From positions 1 through 64,000 of the forward strand of contig NZ_SWAR01000028.1 in NCBI RefSeq assembly GCF_006386545.1: a DNA stretch of 64,000 bases. The letters are read 5' to 3'. This document shows, piece after piece, positions 1-11,822 of the stretch. Origin of the DNA: Methylibium rhizosphaerae. Lineage in GTDB: Bacteria > Pseudomonadota > Gammaproteobacteria > Burkholderiales > Burkholderiaceae_C. The notes under the pieces were generated by a model. That model searched no databases and had not been told where the DNA came from. It saw nothing but the letters and a program-made list of their open reading frames with translations. The position numbers were made by a program, and so were the translations under genes. Every line of letters begins with the position of its first letter. Within the stretch, counting starts at the first letter, position 1.

Positions 1-840
1 TCGATCACGATGGTGGTGTATGCGGTGGCGGCCGATGCGTCGATCATCCGCATCTTCCTGGCCGGCTTCCTGCCCGGCCTCCTGCTGATGCTGCTGTTCT
101 CCGGCTACATCGCCTGGTGGAGCGTGCGCAACAAGCCCAAAATGCCGCCGGCCGAACCGGTCATGAGCTTCATGGAGAAGCTGCGCCGTTCGCGCAACCT
201 CATTCCCTGCGGTGCGCTGATCGTCTTCATCGTCTGGGTGCTGATCGCCGGCTGGGCCACGGCCACCGAATGCGCAGCCTACGGCGTGGTGGGCGCGCTG
301 GGCCTGGCCCTGTGGAGCCGGTCGCTCAGCTGGCAGAACCTCAAGGACAGCCTGTTCGGCGCCGCCCGCACCAGCTGCATGATCATGTTCATCCTTGCGG
401 GGGCGGCCTTCCTCACCAAGACCATGGCCTTCACCGGCATCCCGCGCGAGCTGGCCGAGTGGGTGAATTCGATGCACCTGTCGCCCTATGCGCTGATCGC
501 GGTGCTGGTGCTGGTGTACCTCGTGCTCGGCACCGCACTCGACGGCATCAGCATGATCGTGCTCACGGCAGCGGTGGTGCTGCCCATGGTGCAGAAGGCG
601 GGCTTCGACCTGGTGTGGTTCGGCATCTTCGTGGTGCTGCTGGTCGAGATCGCCGAGGTCACGCCGCCGGTGGGCTTCAATCTGTTCGTGCTGCAGAACA
701 TGACCGGCAAGGACAGCAACACCATCGCCCGTGCCGCCATCCCGTTCTTCCTGTGCCTGGTGGCCTGCATCGCGCTCATCACGCTGTTCCCGGGCATCGT
801 GACGTCGGTGCCCGACCTGGTGATGGGCAAGGAGCGATGA
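1..840 (+). CDS. dctM: TRAP transporter large permease (DctM family), 3' part
   Basis: The reading frame is open from the first base, so the 5' end lies outside the window and about 279 C-terminal residues are present; full DctM proteins are roughly 430 residues or more. The protein is almost entirely hydrophobic helices, with a conserved C-terminal stretch around VEIAEVTPPVGFNLFVLQ that is typical of the DctM/TRAP-T large subunit. DctM is the inner-membrane, sodium-coupled translocation subunit of tripartite transporters fed by a periplasmic binding protein. The binding-protein gene follows 75 bp downstream. The small permease gene dctQ is expected upstream of the window. Confidence 0.9.
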   Translation, partial: SITMVVYAVAADASIIRIFLAGFLPGLLLMLLFSGYIAWWSVRNKPKMPPAEPVMSFMEKLRRSRNLIPCGALIVFIVWVLIAGWATATECAAYGVVGALGLALWSRSLSWQNLKDSLFGAARTSCMIMFILAGAAFLTKTMAFTGIPRELAEWVNSMHLSPYALIAVLVLVYLVLGTALDGISMIVLTAAVVLPMVQKAGFDLVWFGIFVVLLVEIAEVTPPVGFNLFVLQNMTGKDSNTIARAAIPFFLCLVACIALITLFPGIVTSVPDLVMGKER

Positions 841-915
841 CGCCGGAAACCGCACCGATCTCGCCTTCTGTGTAGCTGTTCGCACAACGAGCCCGAGGGC
901 TCAGGAGGGTTCACC

Positions 916-1902
916 ATGAATCGCAGGCAATGTGCCGGGCTCGTCGCCGGCCTGGCTCTCGTTCGCCCCGGCTTTGCGCAGGACAGGGCGGGGGTGCGGT
1001 GGAAGCTGGCCACCGGCTACCGGGCCGAGACCTTTCATGGGCGCAACCTGGCGCAGTTCGCCGCCGAGGCCGCGCAGGCCACCCAGGGCGTGCTGGCCAT
1101 CGAGCTGCATGCGAACGGCGCGTTGTTCAAGCTGGCCGACATCTGGCCGGCCTGCGAGCAGGGCCAGCTCGATGCAGGCGAGACCATCATGACCAGCCTG
1201 GTGAAGACGCTGCCCATCGCAGGCGCCGACTCGGTGCCCTTCGCGGTGAGCAGCTACGAGGACGCACGGCGCATGTGGCGGCACCAGCGTCCGCTGATCG
1301 AGCGGCAGTTCGCGGCCCGCGGGCTCGAGGTGCTGTACGCCGTGCCGTGGCCGCCGCAGGGACTGTTCTCGACCCGGCCGGTCGCGGTGTCGGCCGACCT
1401 CAAGGGCAGCCGCATGCGCACCTACAACCAGACGACGGTGCGCATCGCGCAGCTGCTGGGCGCCGCGCCGGTGGATGTCCCCATGGTCGACGTGGCCCGG
1501 GCCTTGGCGGCCGGCCGCATCGACACGATGATCACCTCCGCGGTCACCGGCGTGGAGAACCAGGTCTGGAGCCATGTGAAGCACTACTACGAGATCAATG
1601 CCTGGTTCCCCAAGAACATCGTGTTCGTGCGGCAGGCGGCGATGCGATCACTCGACGCCGCGCAGCAGCAGGCGGTGCGACGCGCCGCACTGGCGGCCGA
1701 GGCGCGCGGCTGGCAGGCCAGCATGACCGCCGCGCTCGAGTCGGTCGACGAGCTCAGGCGCCGCGGCATGAAGGTCGAGCGGGTGAGCCCCGAGTTCGAC
1801 AAGGAGATCAAGCGGCTGGGCGAGCGCTTCTCGCTCGAATGGATACGCGACGTCGGCCGAGAGGCCAATGAAATCTTCGTCCCCTACTACACACAACAGT
1901 GA
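916..1902 (+). CDS. dctP: TRAP transporter periplasmic substrate-binding protein (DctP family)
   Basis: A 328-residue protein with a short secretion signal ending near residue 21 (PGFAQ). It is followed by a DctP-like fold; the central segment GLFSTRPV...[11 protein letters not shown] matches the region that holds the substrate-contacting Arg in this family. An AGGAGG ribosome binding site at 903-908 sets the ATG. It delivers the ligand to the DctM permease encoded just upstream. The substrate cannot be read from sequence, but the next genes encode a 5-oxoprolinase-type enzyme and pyroglutamyl peptidase, so pyroglutamate or a related cyclic amide/carboxylate is the likely ligand (inference). 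Confidence 0.88.
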   Translation: MNRRQCAGLVAGLALVRPGFAQDRAGVRWKLATGYRAETFHGRNLAQFAAEAAQATQGVLAIELHANGALFKLADIWPACEQGQLDAGETIMTSLVKTLPIAGADSVPFAVSSYEDARRMWRHQRPLIERQFAARGLEVLYAVPWPPQGLFSTRPVAVSADLKGSRMRTYNQTTVRIAQLLGAAPVDVPMVDVARALAAGRIDTMITSAVTGVENQVWSHVKHYYEINAWFPKNIVFVRQAAMRSLDAAQQQAVRRAALAAEARGWQASMTAALESVDELRRRGMKVERVSPEFDKEIKRLGERFSLEWIRDVGREANEIFVPYYTQQ

Positions 1903-1963
1903 ATCCTTCGCGCGGGCCACGCCTACAGTCGTGCCGGCGCATCCAACTGAGTCAGATCGCAAG

Positions 1964-5647
<3,684 letters not shown>

Positions 5648-5648
5648 C

Positions 5649-6416
5649 ATGCTCCTGAAGCTGTCGCTGGTCGCGGCGTCGGTGCTGCTGTCGTCGCTGG
5701 CGGCGCGGCGGTTCGGGCATGCGGTGGCCGGTGCCCTGGCCGGCATGCCGATGATCGCGGCGCCCATCATGGCGCTGCTGCTGTTCGAGCACCCGGCCGC
5801 GCACGTGCGCGACATCGCGCTGGCCACGCTGGCCTGCGCACCGGCGGCGGTGCTGCACATCGTGGTGTTCGCGCGCTGCGGCACACGTTGGCCCTGGGGC
5901 GCCTGCCTCGGGTTATCGCTCGGGGCCTTCCTCTCGTTCGGCTTCCTGCTGGCCTGGGCGGACCTTCCGGCCTGGCTCGTGTGCCTGCTCGCCGCCGTGG
6001 CCCCGGGGCTGGGCCTGGCGGCCATGCCGGCCACCTGCCGCCGCGCCGGGCCGGTGTCCATCCCGCTTGCGGAACTGGCCTTCCGCGTGATCGCCGCCAT
6101 GGGCATGGCCACCACCATCCTGGTCGGGGCCGGCATCCTGCCGGCGGCGGCCAGCGGGCTGCTGCTGGCGGTGCCCATCACCGGCAGCGTGCTGCCGGCG
6201 TTCACGCTGCCGCGCCACGGGGCCGCGGCCACCGCCTCGCTGCTGGCGGGTTTCGCCCGGGGCCTGCATGGCTTCGCGAGCTTTTTCATCGCGCTGTATG
6301 TCGCGCTGCCGCACATGCACCCGGCCGCGGCCTTCGTGCTCGCGCTGGCCGTGGCGCTGGCGGTCGCGCTGTTCATGTACGCTGCGCGCCTTCGCGGCAA
6401 GCGGCAACCCACATGA
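5649..6416 (+). CDS. Uncharacterised integral membrane protein in the oxoprolinase operon
   Basis: A 255-residue protein made almost wholly of hydrophobic segments, about seven or eight predicted membrane helices, with an Ala/Leu/Gly-rich composition and a basic C-terminus. I do not recognise a named family and see no catalytic motif. It begins one base after the oxoprolinase stop codon and its own stop overlaps the pyroglutamyl peptidase start (ATGA), so it is certainly co-translated with both. Possible roles are export or import of an amino acid or peptide related to pyroglutamate metabolism, but this is context only. Confidence 0.75.
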   Translation: MLLKLSLVAASVLLSSLAARRFGHAVAGALAGMPMIAAPIMALLLFEHPAAHVRDIALATLACAPAAVLHIVVFARCGTRWPWGACLGLSLGAFLSFGFLLAWADLPAWLVCLLAAVAPGLGLAAMPATCRRAGPVSIPLAELAFRVIAAMGMATTILVGAGILPAAASGLLLAVPITGSVLPAFTLPRHGAAATASLLAGFARGLHGFASFFIALYVALPHMHPAAAFVLALAVALAVALFMYAARLRGKRQPT

Positions 6417-7066
6417 CCCTACAGCGGCGCATCCTGCTCACCGGCTTCGAGCCCTTCGGCGGCGAAGCCGTCAACCCGTCGGCCGACGTGGTGCAGGCGC
6501 TGCACGGCGGCGACCTCGCGGGCCACGAGGTGGTAGGGCTGGTGCTGCCCTGCGAATTCGACCGGTCGCTGCGGGTGCTCGGCGAGGCCATCGCGGCCCA
6601 CGAACCGTCGCTGGTGCTGGCGCTCGGGCAGGCGGCCAGCCGTGGCGAGATCAGCATCGAGCGGGTGGCGATCAACCTCGACGACGCCCGCATCGCCGAC
6701 AACGCGGGGGCCGAGCCGATCGATGCGCCCATCGTCCCGGGCGGTCCGGCGGCCTACTTCTCGACGCTGCCGGTGAAGGCCATGGTGTCGGCACTGCGCG
6801 AGGCGGGCCTGCCGGCCGGGCTGTCCTGCAGCGCCGGCACCTATGTGTGCAACCACGTCTTCTACTGGCTGCAGCACCGGCTGGCCGGCACCGGCGTGCG
6901 CAGCGGCTTCGTGCACCTGCCGCTGCTGCCGGTCCAGGCGGCGCGGCGGCCGGGGCAACTGCCCAGCATGGGCCTGCAGCTGATGACCAATGGCGTGCGG
7001 CTGGCGCTGCAGACCGCGCTCACCGTGGCCACCGACCTGCGCGTATCGGGCGGCAGCCTCGGCTGA
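6413..7066 (+). CDS. pcp: Pyroglutamyl peptidase I (pyrrolidone-carboxylate peptidase)
   Basis: A 217-residue cysteine peptidase of family C15, the usual length. The N-terminal LLTGFEPFGGEAVNPS motif, the Glu-containing GQAASRGEISIERVAINLDD segment, the nucleophile Cys in GTYVCNHVFY and the catalytic His in GFVHLPLLP give the complete Glu-Cys-His set. It removes N-terminal pyroglutamate from peptides in the cytoplasm. The start ATG overlaps the stop of the membrane protein gene by four bases. Free 5-oxoproline released by this enzyme is the substrate expected for the oxoprolinase two genes upstream. Confidence 0.93.
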   Translation: MTLQRRILLTGFEPFGGEAVNPSADVVQALHGGDLAGHEVVGLVLPCEFDRSLRVLGEAIAAHEPSLVLALGQAASRGEISIERVAINLDDARIADNAGAEPIDAPIVPGGPAAYFSTLPVKAMVSALREAGLPAGLSCSAGTYVCNHVFYWLQHRLAGTGVRSGFVHLPLLPVQAARRPGQLPSMGLQLMTNGVRLALQTALTVATDLRVSGGSLG

Positions 7067-7069
7067 GCG

Positions 7070-7270
7070 TCAGACCTCGCCCGACTCGCTGTAGCGCCGC
7101 CAGCGCTTCATCGCGGCTTCCATCGTCTCGACCTGCCGCTCGAAGCGCGGGCAGGCCTTGCAGGCCATGAGGTGCAGGCGCAGCGCGAGGCGTTCGACCC
7201 AGGGCAGCGCGCGGTCCTGCCGGCTGAGCAGGAGCGCAGCGGATTCGCGGCATGTACGTCTGAGCCTCAT
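7070..7270 (-). CDS. Small zinc-finger anti-sigma factor (ZAS/zf-HC2-like)
   Basis: A 66-residue basic protein containing His33-x3-Cys37-x2-Cys40 plus an upstream Cys7, the ligand pattern of zinc-binding anti-sigma domains. There is no membrane helix, so it would be a cytosolic anti-sigma factor. Its ATG overlaps the TGA of the sigma factor gene (ATGA), so the two are translationally coupled. A longer in-frame start at 7375 exists but adds only unconserved sequence lying within the sigma gene. It most likely holds the adjacent ECF sigma factor inactive until a redox or metal signal; the signal is inferred, not visible. Confidence 0.75.
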   Translation of the reverse strand: MRLRRTCRESAALLLSRQDRALPWVERLALRLHLMACKACPRFERQVETMEAAMKRWRRYSESGEV

Positions 7271-7854
7271 CGCGCGGTTCCCTTTTTCGTGGCGGCCGTG
7301 GCGCTTGCCTCTGCGAACCAGTTGAGCTGCAGGCATTCGCGCAGCCGCAGCCGCGCACGGTGCAGCATGACCCACAGGTTGGTCGGCGTCACGCTCAGTT
7401 CCTTACAGATCTCGTCGGTGTCGAGTTCCAGCCATTCACGCATGAGGAACACCCGCCCCAGCTGGTTGGGCAGCTTCTCGGTGCAGGCCTCGATGACGGC
7501 CATGAACTGGTCCTGCCGCAGCGCCGCCTGCGGGTCGCCCCACTCGGCCGGCAGCTCGCGGAAGTGGCCGTCTTCCTTGAACAGCAGGTCGAACTCGTCG
7601 CCTTCGGCGTCTTCGGCGGTGAGGGCGCATTCGCGGGTGTGGCGCCGCAGCTGGTCGACCACCTTGTGCTTGAGGATGCCCACCAGCCAGGTGCGCACCT
7701 GCGAGCGCCCGGCAAAGGCCTGCGGCTTCTCGAGCGCGGCCACGAGGGTGTCGGACACCGCGTCTTCGGCCCAGGCGTCGTTGCGCAGCTGCAGCCGGGC
7801 ATAGCGCAGCAGGTGCACCCGGTGGCTGTCGAGGTCGATGGCGAGATCGTTCAT
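7267..7854 (-). CDS. RNA polymerase ECF sigma factor
   Basis: About 195 residues with a region 2 helix (HLLRYARLQLRNDAWAEDAV, then SDTLVAALE) and a region 4 helix-turn-helix near the C-terminus (LDTDEICKELSVTPTNLWVM, then LHRARLRLREC). This is the standard layout of group IV (ECF) sigma factors; region 4 resembles the RpoE/SigF-like subset paired with short zinc anti-sigma proteins. I chose ATG 7854; another ATG at 7884 would add ten residues. It is divergent, with about 100 bp between, from the four-gene peptide-modification cluster starting at 7958, which is its most probable regulon, as in known bufferin systems. Confidence 0.85.
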   Translation of the reverse strand: MNDLAIDLDSHRVHLLRYARLQLRNDAWAEDAVSDTLVAALEKPQAFAGRSQVRTWLVGILKHKVVDQLRRHTRECALTAEDAEGDEFDLLFKEDGHFRELPAEWGDPQAALRQDQFMAVIEACTEKLPNQLGRVFLMREWLELDTDEICKELSVTPTNLWVMLHRARLRLRECLQLNWFAEASATAATKKGTAR

Positions 7855-7865
7855 TTGGGCGGCAG

Positions 7866-7893
7866 TGTAAGTAATCGACGGCATGGCGCGACA
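7866..7893 (+). promoter_or_regulatory. Possible ECF-type promoter for the bufferin-like cluster
   Basis: TGTAAGT at 7866-7872 and CGACA at 7889-7893 are separated by 16 bp, resembling the GTAAC / CGAA-type boxes of SigF-like ECF promoters. They lie about 65 bp before the peptide gene start, in the gap between the divergent sigma gene and the cluster. The match is loose and was made by eye. Confidence 0.3.
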
Positions 7894-7957
7894 CACGCTC
7901 GTCGCCGCAAGGTCTGCGGCGGCTCTTTTCGACAACGCACCCCCAAAGGAGCTCACC

Positions 7958-8245
7958 ATGAACCAACGCCTCGTCGTCTCTTCCGCCCTCGCTTCCGTGC
8001 TCGCCATGGGCCTCATCGGCGCCGCCGGCGCGGCCGACGACGCCAAGTCGGCCGGCAAGGAAAAGTGCTACGGCATCGCCAAGGCCGGCCAGAACGACTG
8101 CGCCAACCTTGCCGGCACCCATTCGTGCGCCGGCCAGTCCAAGATGGACAACGACCCGGGCGACTGGAAGTACGTGGCCAAGGGCACCTGCAAGCAGATG
8201 AACGGCATGTCGGCCGAAGAAGCCAAGATGAAGGCCAAGAAGTAA
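7958..8245 (+). CDS. bufA: DUF2282 secreted four-cysteine peptide precursor (bufferin, BufA1-like)
   Basis: A 95-residue protein with a clear Sec signal peptide (hydrophobic residues 5-22, cleavage near AGA-AD at 25-26). The mature part of about 70 residues carries four cysteines at 37, 48, 57 and 78 in the DUF2282 pattern [14 protein letters not shown]...HSCAGQS...KGTC. In the recently described bufferins such precursors are modified on cysteine by an MNIO enzyme and bind copper in the periplasm. An AAGGAG site seven bases upstream fixes the ATG. The MNIO, DUF2063 and DoxX genes follow directly. The mature product and metal specificity here are inferred from the family. Confidence 0.87.
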   Translation: MNQRLVVSSALASVLAMGLIGAAGAADDAKSAGKEKCYGIAKAGQNDCANLAGTHSCAGQSKMDNDPGDWKYVAKGTCKQMNGMSAEEAKMKAKK

Positions 8246-8252
8246 GCCGGCG

Positions 8253-9137
8253 GTGAACGAAGCAGCGGCGGCCGACATGAACGCACCTCTTTGCACCGGC
8301 ATCGGCTTTCGCCAGCCGCACTACCGCGAGCTGTTGGAGCGCAGGCCGCCGCTGGCTTTCCTCGAAGTGCATTCCGAGAACTTCTTTGCCGAGGGCGGTG
8401 CGGCGCTGGCCGTGCTGCACGAGGCCAGGAGCCACTATGACGTGAGCCTGCACGGCGTGGGCCTCGCGCTTGGCTCGGCGGCGGGGCTGGACCGATGGCA
8501 CCTCGAGCAGCTCGCGCGGCTGGTCGATCGCATCGAGCCGGTGCGGGTGAGCGACCACGCCTGCTTCGCGCGGGCGCCGCTGCGGGCCGGTGCAGCCCCC
8601 ACCCACGGCAACGACCTGCTGCCGGTCGCCTTCACGCCGGCCTCGCTGGACATCATGGCGGCCAACGTGTCGGCGGTGCAGGACCGGCTCGGGCGGCCCA
8701 TCCTCGTGGAGAACCTGTCGGCCTACCTGGGCTGGGCCGACGACTCGATGAGCGAACCCGAATTCTTCAACCGCCTGGCGCGGCGCACCGGCTGCGGCCT
8801 GCTGCTGGACGTGAACAACATCGTGGTCAACCAGCTCAATGCGGGCGCCGGCGATGCAGTGGCGGCGGCGAAGCGTTTTGTCGATGCCATCGATGCGCAG
8901 GCCGTCGGCGAGATCCACCTGGCCGGCTACGACGACAGCGGCGATCTCGTGATCGACGACCACGGCAGCCGGGTGCATGCGCCGGTGTGGCAGGTGTTCG
9001 AGCATGCGATGGGCAGGCTGCGCGGCACGCCGGTGCTTGTCGAGTGGGATACGCGCCTGCCGGCGCTGGACGTGCTGCTCGGCGAGGCGGCCGCGGCCGA
9101 GGCCCGCTGCGCCGTCCATGAAGAGGTTGCGGCATGA
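8253..9137 (+). CDS. bufB: MNIO-family (DUF692) multinuclear iron enzyme, BufB-like peptide modifier
   Basis: About 294 residues, TIM-barrel DUF692 family. Visible candidate metal ligands in order are the His/Glu pair in [10 protein letters not shown] (residues 36-45), [10 protein letters not shown], Glu in [10 protein letters not shown], Asp/Asn in [12 protein letters not shown], His in [10 protein letters not shown] and Glu in [14 protein letters not shown] enzymes use two or three irons and oxygen to rewrite cysteine residues in peptide precursors; here the substrate should be the upstream four-Cys peptide. GTG 8253 follows the precursor stop by 7 bp; ATG 8277 (eight residues shorter) is an equally good start. 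The stop overlaps the next gene by ATGA. Confidence 0.9.
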   Translation: MNEAAAADMNAPLCTGIGFRQPHYRELLERRPPLAFLEVHSENFFAEGGAALAVLHEARSHYDVSLHGVGLALGSAAGLDRWHLEQLARLVDRIEPVRVSDHACFARAPLRAGAAPTHGNDLLPVAFTPASLDIMAANVSAVQDRLGRPILVENLSAYLGWADDSMSEPEFFNRLARRTGCGLLLDVNNIVVNQLNAGAGDAVAAAKRFVDAIDAQAVGEIHLAGYDDSGDLVIDDHGSRVHAPVWQVFEHAMGRLRGTPVLVEWDTRLPALDVLLGEAAAAEARCAVHEEVAA

Positions 9138-9931
9138 ACACCCGCGAGGCCACACGCCAGCAACTGCTGCTGCGCGCCATCGTGTCGCGCGGCGACGGCC
9201 TGGCACTCAACGGCTGGGTGCGCGAAAGCGGCGCCCGCATGGGCCGCGGGCTGGCGGCCTACCAGGCCAACCTGGGCGCTGCAGCCGAACGCGCCCTGGC
9301 CGGCAGCTTCCCGACCGTGCAGCAGCTCCTGGGCGAGGAGTCGTTCGCTGCCATGGCCCGGGACTTCGTGCGCCGGCGCCCGCCCGCGCGGGGCGACCTC
9401 GCCTGGCTGGGCGAGTCGCTGCCGGCCTTCATCGCCGACGCCGAAGGCCTGCGCAGCGAGCCCTACCTCGCCGACGTGGCCCGCCTCGAATGGGCGGTGC
9501 AGCGCGCCGAAGCGGCCGCGGATGACGACGGCCCGCTCTGCGGGCTAGAGCAGCTCGCGGCGCATGAGCCGTCGCGGCTCGCCTTGCGGTTCAGGGCCGG
9601 CACGGGCATGGTGGCCTCGTCCTGGCCGGTGGCCGGCATCTGGCTGGCCCATCGCAGCGATGCGAGCGATCGCTTCGACGGACTGTGGGAAGCCTTTGCC
9701 GCCGGCCGCGGCGAGACGGCGCTGGTGTGGCGCCGGGGGTGGCGCGCACAGGTGTGTGCGCTCGACGCGTCTGATGTGCCGTTCACCCGCGCGGCCATCG
9801 AAGGCCGCGACCTGGCTGCCGCGCTCGATGCCGCCGGCAGCTCGTTCGCCTTCGACGCCTGGCTCGCGCGCGCGCTGCGCGAGGGCTGGATCGCGGGCAT
9901 CGACCTCCTTTCCAACTCACCGGAGACCTGA
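9134..9931 (+). CDS. bufC: DUF2063 family protein, BufC-like partner of the MNIO enzyme
   Basis: A 265-residue protein whose N-terminal half ([43 protein letters not shown]) is the DUF2063 domain, once named a putative DNA-binding domain. DUF2063 proteins accompany DUF692 enzymes and are thought to act as partner or recognition subunits that present the peptide substrate, by analogy with the MbnB/MbnC methanobactin pair. Its start overlaps the MNIO stop codon (ATGA), consistent with a stoichiometric complex. The C-terminal half is less conserved, with no motif I recognise. Confidence 0.85.
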   Translation: MNTREATRQQLLLRAIVSRGDGLALNGWVRESGARMGRGLAAYQANLGAAAERALAGSFPTVQQLLGEESFAAMARDFVRRRPPARGDLAWLGESLPAFIADAEGLRSEPYLADVARLEWAVQRAEAAADDDGPLCGLEQLAAHEPSRLALRFRAGTGMVASSWPVAGIWLAHRSDASDRFDGLWEAFAAGRGETALVWRRGWRAQVCALDASDVPFTRAAIEGRDLAAALDAAGSSFAFDAWLARALREGWIAGIDLLSNSPET

Positions 9932-9933
9932 CC

Positions 9934-10401
9934 ATGCAAGCCGCTCATCAACCCGCCTGGCAGCGCCTGGAAGCGCTGTGGCAGCGCGCCGTGTCGGCGC
10001 TCGAAGCGCTGCAGCCGGCCGCGCAGCTGGCGGCGCGCCTGTACGTGGCCAAGGTGTTCTTCCTGTCGGGGCTCACCAAGATCCGCGACTGGGAGACCAC
10101 GCTCGCGCTGTTCACCGACGAGTACCAGGTGCCGCTGCTGCCGCCCGAGCTGGCCGCGCCGCTGGGCACCGCGGGTGAGCTGGTGCTGCCGGTGCTGCTG
10201 GTGCTCGGCCTGGGCGGGCGGCTTGCCGCGGCGGGGCTGTTCGTGGTGAACGTGGTCGCCGTGCTGAGCCTGGCCGAGATCGCCGAAGCGGCGCTGCAGC
10301 AGCACGTGTTCTGGGGCAGCCTGCTGTTGGGGCTCGTGCTGTGGGGCCCGGGGCGGTGGTCGGTCGACGCCTTCGTCTGGCGCCGCGGCCGCCGGCAGTG
10401 A
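9934..10401 (+). CDS. DoxX-family membrane protein of the bufferin-like cluster
   Basis: A 155-residue protein with four hydrophobic segments and the DoxX signature near the start of the first one (YVAKVFFLSGLTKIRDWE). It begins two bases after the DUF2063 stop codon, so it belongs to the same operon. DoxX proteins of MNIO clusters are inner-membrane proteins suspected to act in redox chemistry or thiol handling for the modified peptide; the exact role is not established. An amphipathic N-terminal 35-residue stretch precedes the first helix. Confidence 0.85.
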   Translation: MQAAHQPAWQRLEALWQRAVSALEALQPAAQLAARLYVAKVFFLSGLTKIRDWETTLALFTDEYQVPLLPPELAAPLGTAGELVLPVLLVLGLGGRLAAAGLFVVNVVAVLSLAEIAEAALQQHVFWGSLLLGLVLWGPGRWSVDAFVWRRGRRQ

Positions 10402-10414
10402 CACACTGCGGGCC

Positions 10415-10939
10415 ATGCTGGAACACACACGCTTCATGGCCCGCTACAACCGCTGGATGAACGAGCGGCTGTATGCCTGCGCGGCCGGCCTTCCGGACGA
10501 AGAACGCCGCCGCGACCGCGGTGCGTTTTTCGGCTCCATCCATCGCACGCTGGCGCATCTGGTGCTGGCCGACAAGATCTGGCTGGGCCGCTTTGCGGAG
10601 CAGGGCGTTCGCTTCGAGGCGCTGTCGGCCTCGGTGCTGGCCCGGCCCGACTTCACCGGCCTCGACCAGGTGCTGTTCGACGATTTCGACGAGATGCGCT
10701 CGCACCGTGCCGAACTCGATGCCGCGATCGAGGCCTGGGCCGCCGAGATGACGCCGGCCTACGTCCAGCAGACCATGCGCTATGCGAGCACGAAGGGCGC
10801 GCCGCGCGAACACCCGCTGTGGCAGGCGCTCAGCCACTTCTTCAACCACCAGACGCACCACCGGGGCCAGGTGACGACGCTGCTTCTGCAGGCCGGCGTG
10901 GACCCGGGCGTGACGGACCTGATCGCCCTGGTGAAGTGA
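10415..10939 (+). CDS. DinB family protein (putative metal-dependent enzyme)
   Basis: A 174-residue four-helix bundle protein of the DinB/YfiT type. The three-His metal site is visible as His in SIHRTLAHLVLADKIW and the pair in HFFNHQTHHRGQ. Family members include thiol-dependent S-transferases using bacillithiol, mycothiol or glutathione; in Proteobacteria most are uncharacterised. It lies 13 bp after the DoxX gene on the same strand and may be co-transcribed with the MNIO cluster, though it is not a usual member. It converges on tolA, whose stop is 12 bp away. Confidence 0.82.
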   Translation: MLEHTRFMARYNRWMNERLYACAAGLPDEERRRDRGAFFGSIHRTLAHLVLADKIWLGRFAEQGVRFEALSASVLARPDFTGLDQVLFDDFDEMRSHRAELDAAIEAWAAEMTPAYVQQTMRYASTKGAPREHPLWQALSHFFNHQTHHRGQVTTLLLQAGVDPGVTDLIALVK

Positions 10940-10951
10940 AGCAAGGCCCGC

Positions 10952-11788
10952 TCAGAAATCGCGGGCGCGGAAGCGGATCTCGATGGTGGGCGGCACGCGC
11001 CCGTCCACGTCGCGCGGCAGCACCTCGGTGCGGTCGATGGCGCGCAGCACGGCGTCGTCCCATTCCTTCTGGCCGCTGGCCTTGGTGATGCGGCGGCCGA
11101 TGATGGTGCCGTCGGGCGCCACCTTCACCTCCACCACGGCCACCGGGTCGCCGGCGATGGGTTCGGTGAACACGATGTTGGGCTTGATGCGCGCCACGAT
11201 GCGCCCGGCATAACCCGCCGAAGGTCCGGCCGACTGCGCCGCCGTGCCGGTGCTGTTGGGCGCGCCGGTGCCGCCGAGCTGTCCCATCATGCGTTCGAGG
11301 TTCTTCTTGCGCTCGGCCTCCAGCCGCTCCTGCTGGGCCTTTTCCTGCTCGGCCTTCTTGCGCGCTTCGTCGGCTTTCTTCTTCTCGAGCTCGCGGCGTT
11401 CCTGCGCTTCCTTCTCGCGCTGGGCCTTCTGCTCGCGTTCCTTTTCTTCCTCGCGCTGCTTCTGCTCGCGCTCCTTGCGGGCTTTTTCGGTGGCGATGTC
11501 GGCCTCGCGCTGCACCGGCTTGGGCGGCGGTTCCACCACCGGCTTCGGAGGCTCCACCGGCTTGGGCGGCTGCGGCTCGGGTTCCACCGCCTTCGGCGCG
11601 GCCACCTGCGGGACCGCCGCCCACAGCTCGGCCTCGACGCCGGCGATGTCGGCCGAGCGCCAGCTCACGCCCAGGCCCAGCGCCACGAGCAGCAGCAGGT
11701 GCACGCCGGCGGCCAGCGCGAAACCCGAACCCATGCGGTCGGGCGCGCGCGGACGCAGGCTGTACTGGGGCAGGGCGGTGGCGCTCAT
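10952..11788 (-). CDS. tolA: Cell envelope integrity protein TolA
   Basis: 278 residues in the typical three-part layout: one N-terminal membrane helix (residues 23-42, GFALAAGVHLLLLVALGLGV), a Pro-rich and then Lys/Glu/Arg/Ala-rich long helical domain (about 75-175), and a C-terminal TonB-like domain (GRIVARIKPNIVFTEPIAG onward). TolA bridges TolQR in the inner membrane to TolB-Pal during outer-membrane constriction. It is last in ybgC-tolQ-tolR-tolA; a 34-base gap separates it from tolR. The tolB and pal genes that usually follow are not here: the next gene is the convergent DinB-like gene. Confidence 0.93.
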   Translation of the reverse strand: MSATALPQYSLRPRAPDRMGSGFALAAGVHLLLLVALGLGVSWRSADIAGVEAELWAAVPQVAAPKAVEPEPQPPKPVEPPKPVVEPPPKPVQREADIATEKARKEREQKQREEEKEREQKAQREKEAQERRELEKKKADEARKKAEQEKAQQERLEAERKKNLERMMGQLGGTGAPNSTGTAAQSAGPSAGYAGRIVARIKPNIVFTEPIAGDPVAVVEVKVAPDGTIIGRRITKASGQKEWDDAVLRAIDRTEVLPRDVDGRVPPTIEIRFRARDF

Positions 11789-11822
11789 CGTCGGCTTGTG
11801 ATCCGCACAGACACGCTTCGGT

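Noticed and set aside
1868-1963. Upstream start for the oxoprolinase gene
   Set aside because: It would overlap dctP by 35 bases and add 32 Ser/Thr-rich residues not expected before the [11 protein letters not shown] motif.
7360-8256. Plus-strand open frame across the sigma factor gene
   Set aside because: It is antisense to a conserved ECF sigma factor and has no recognisable motif.
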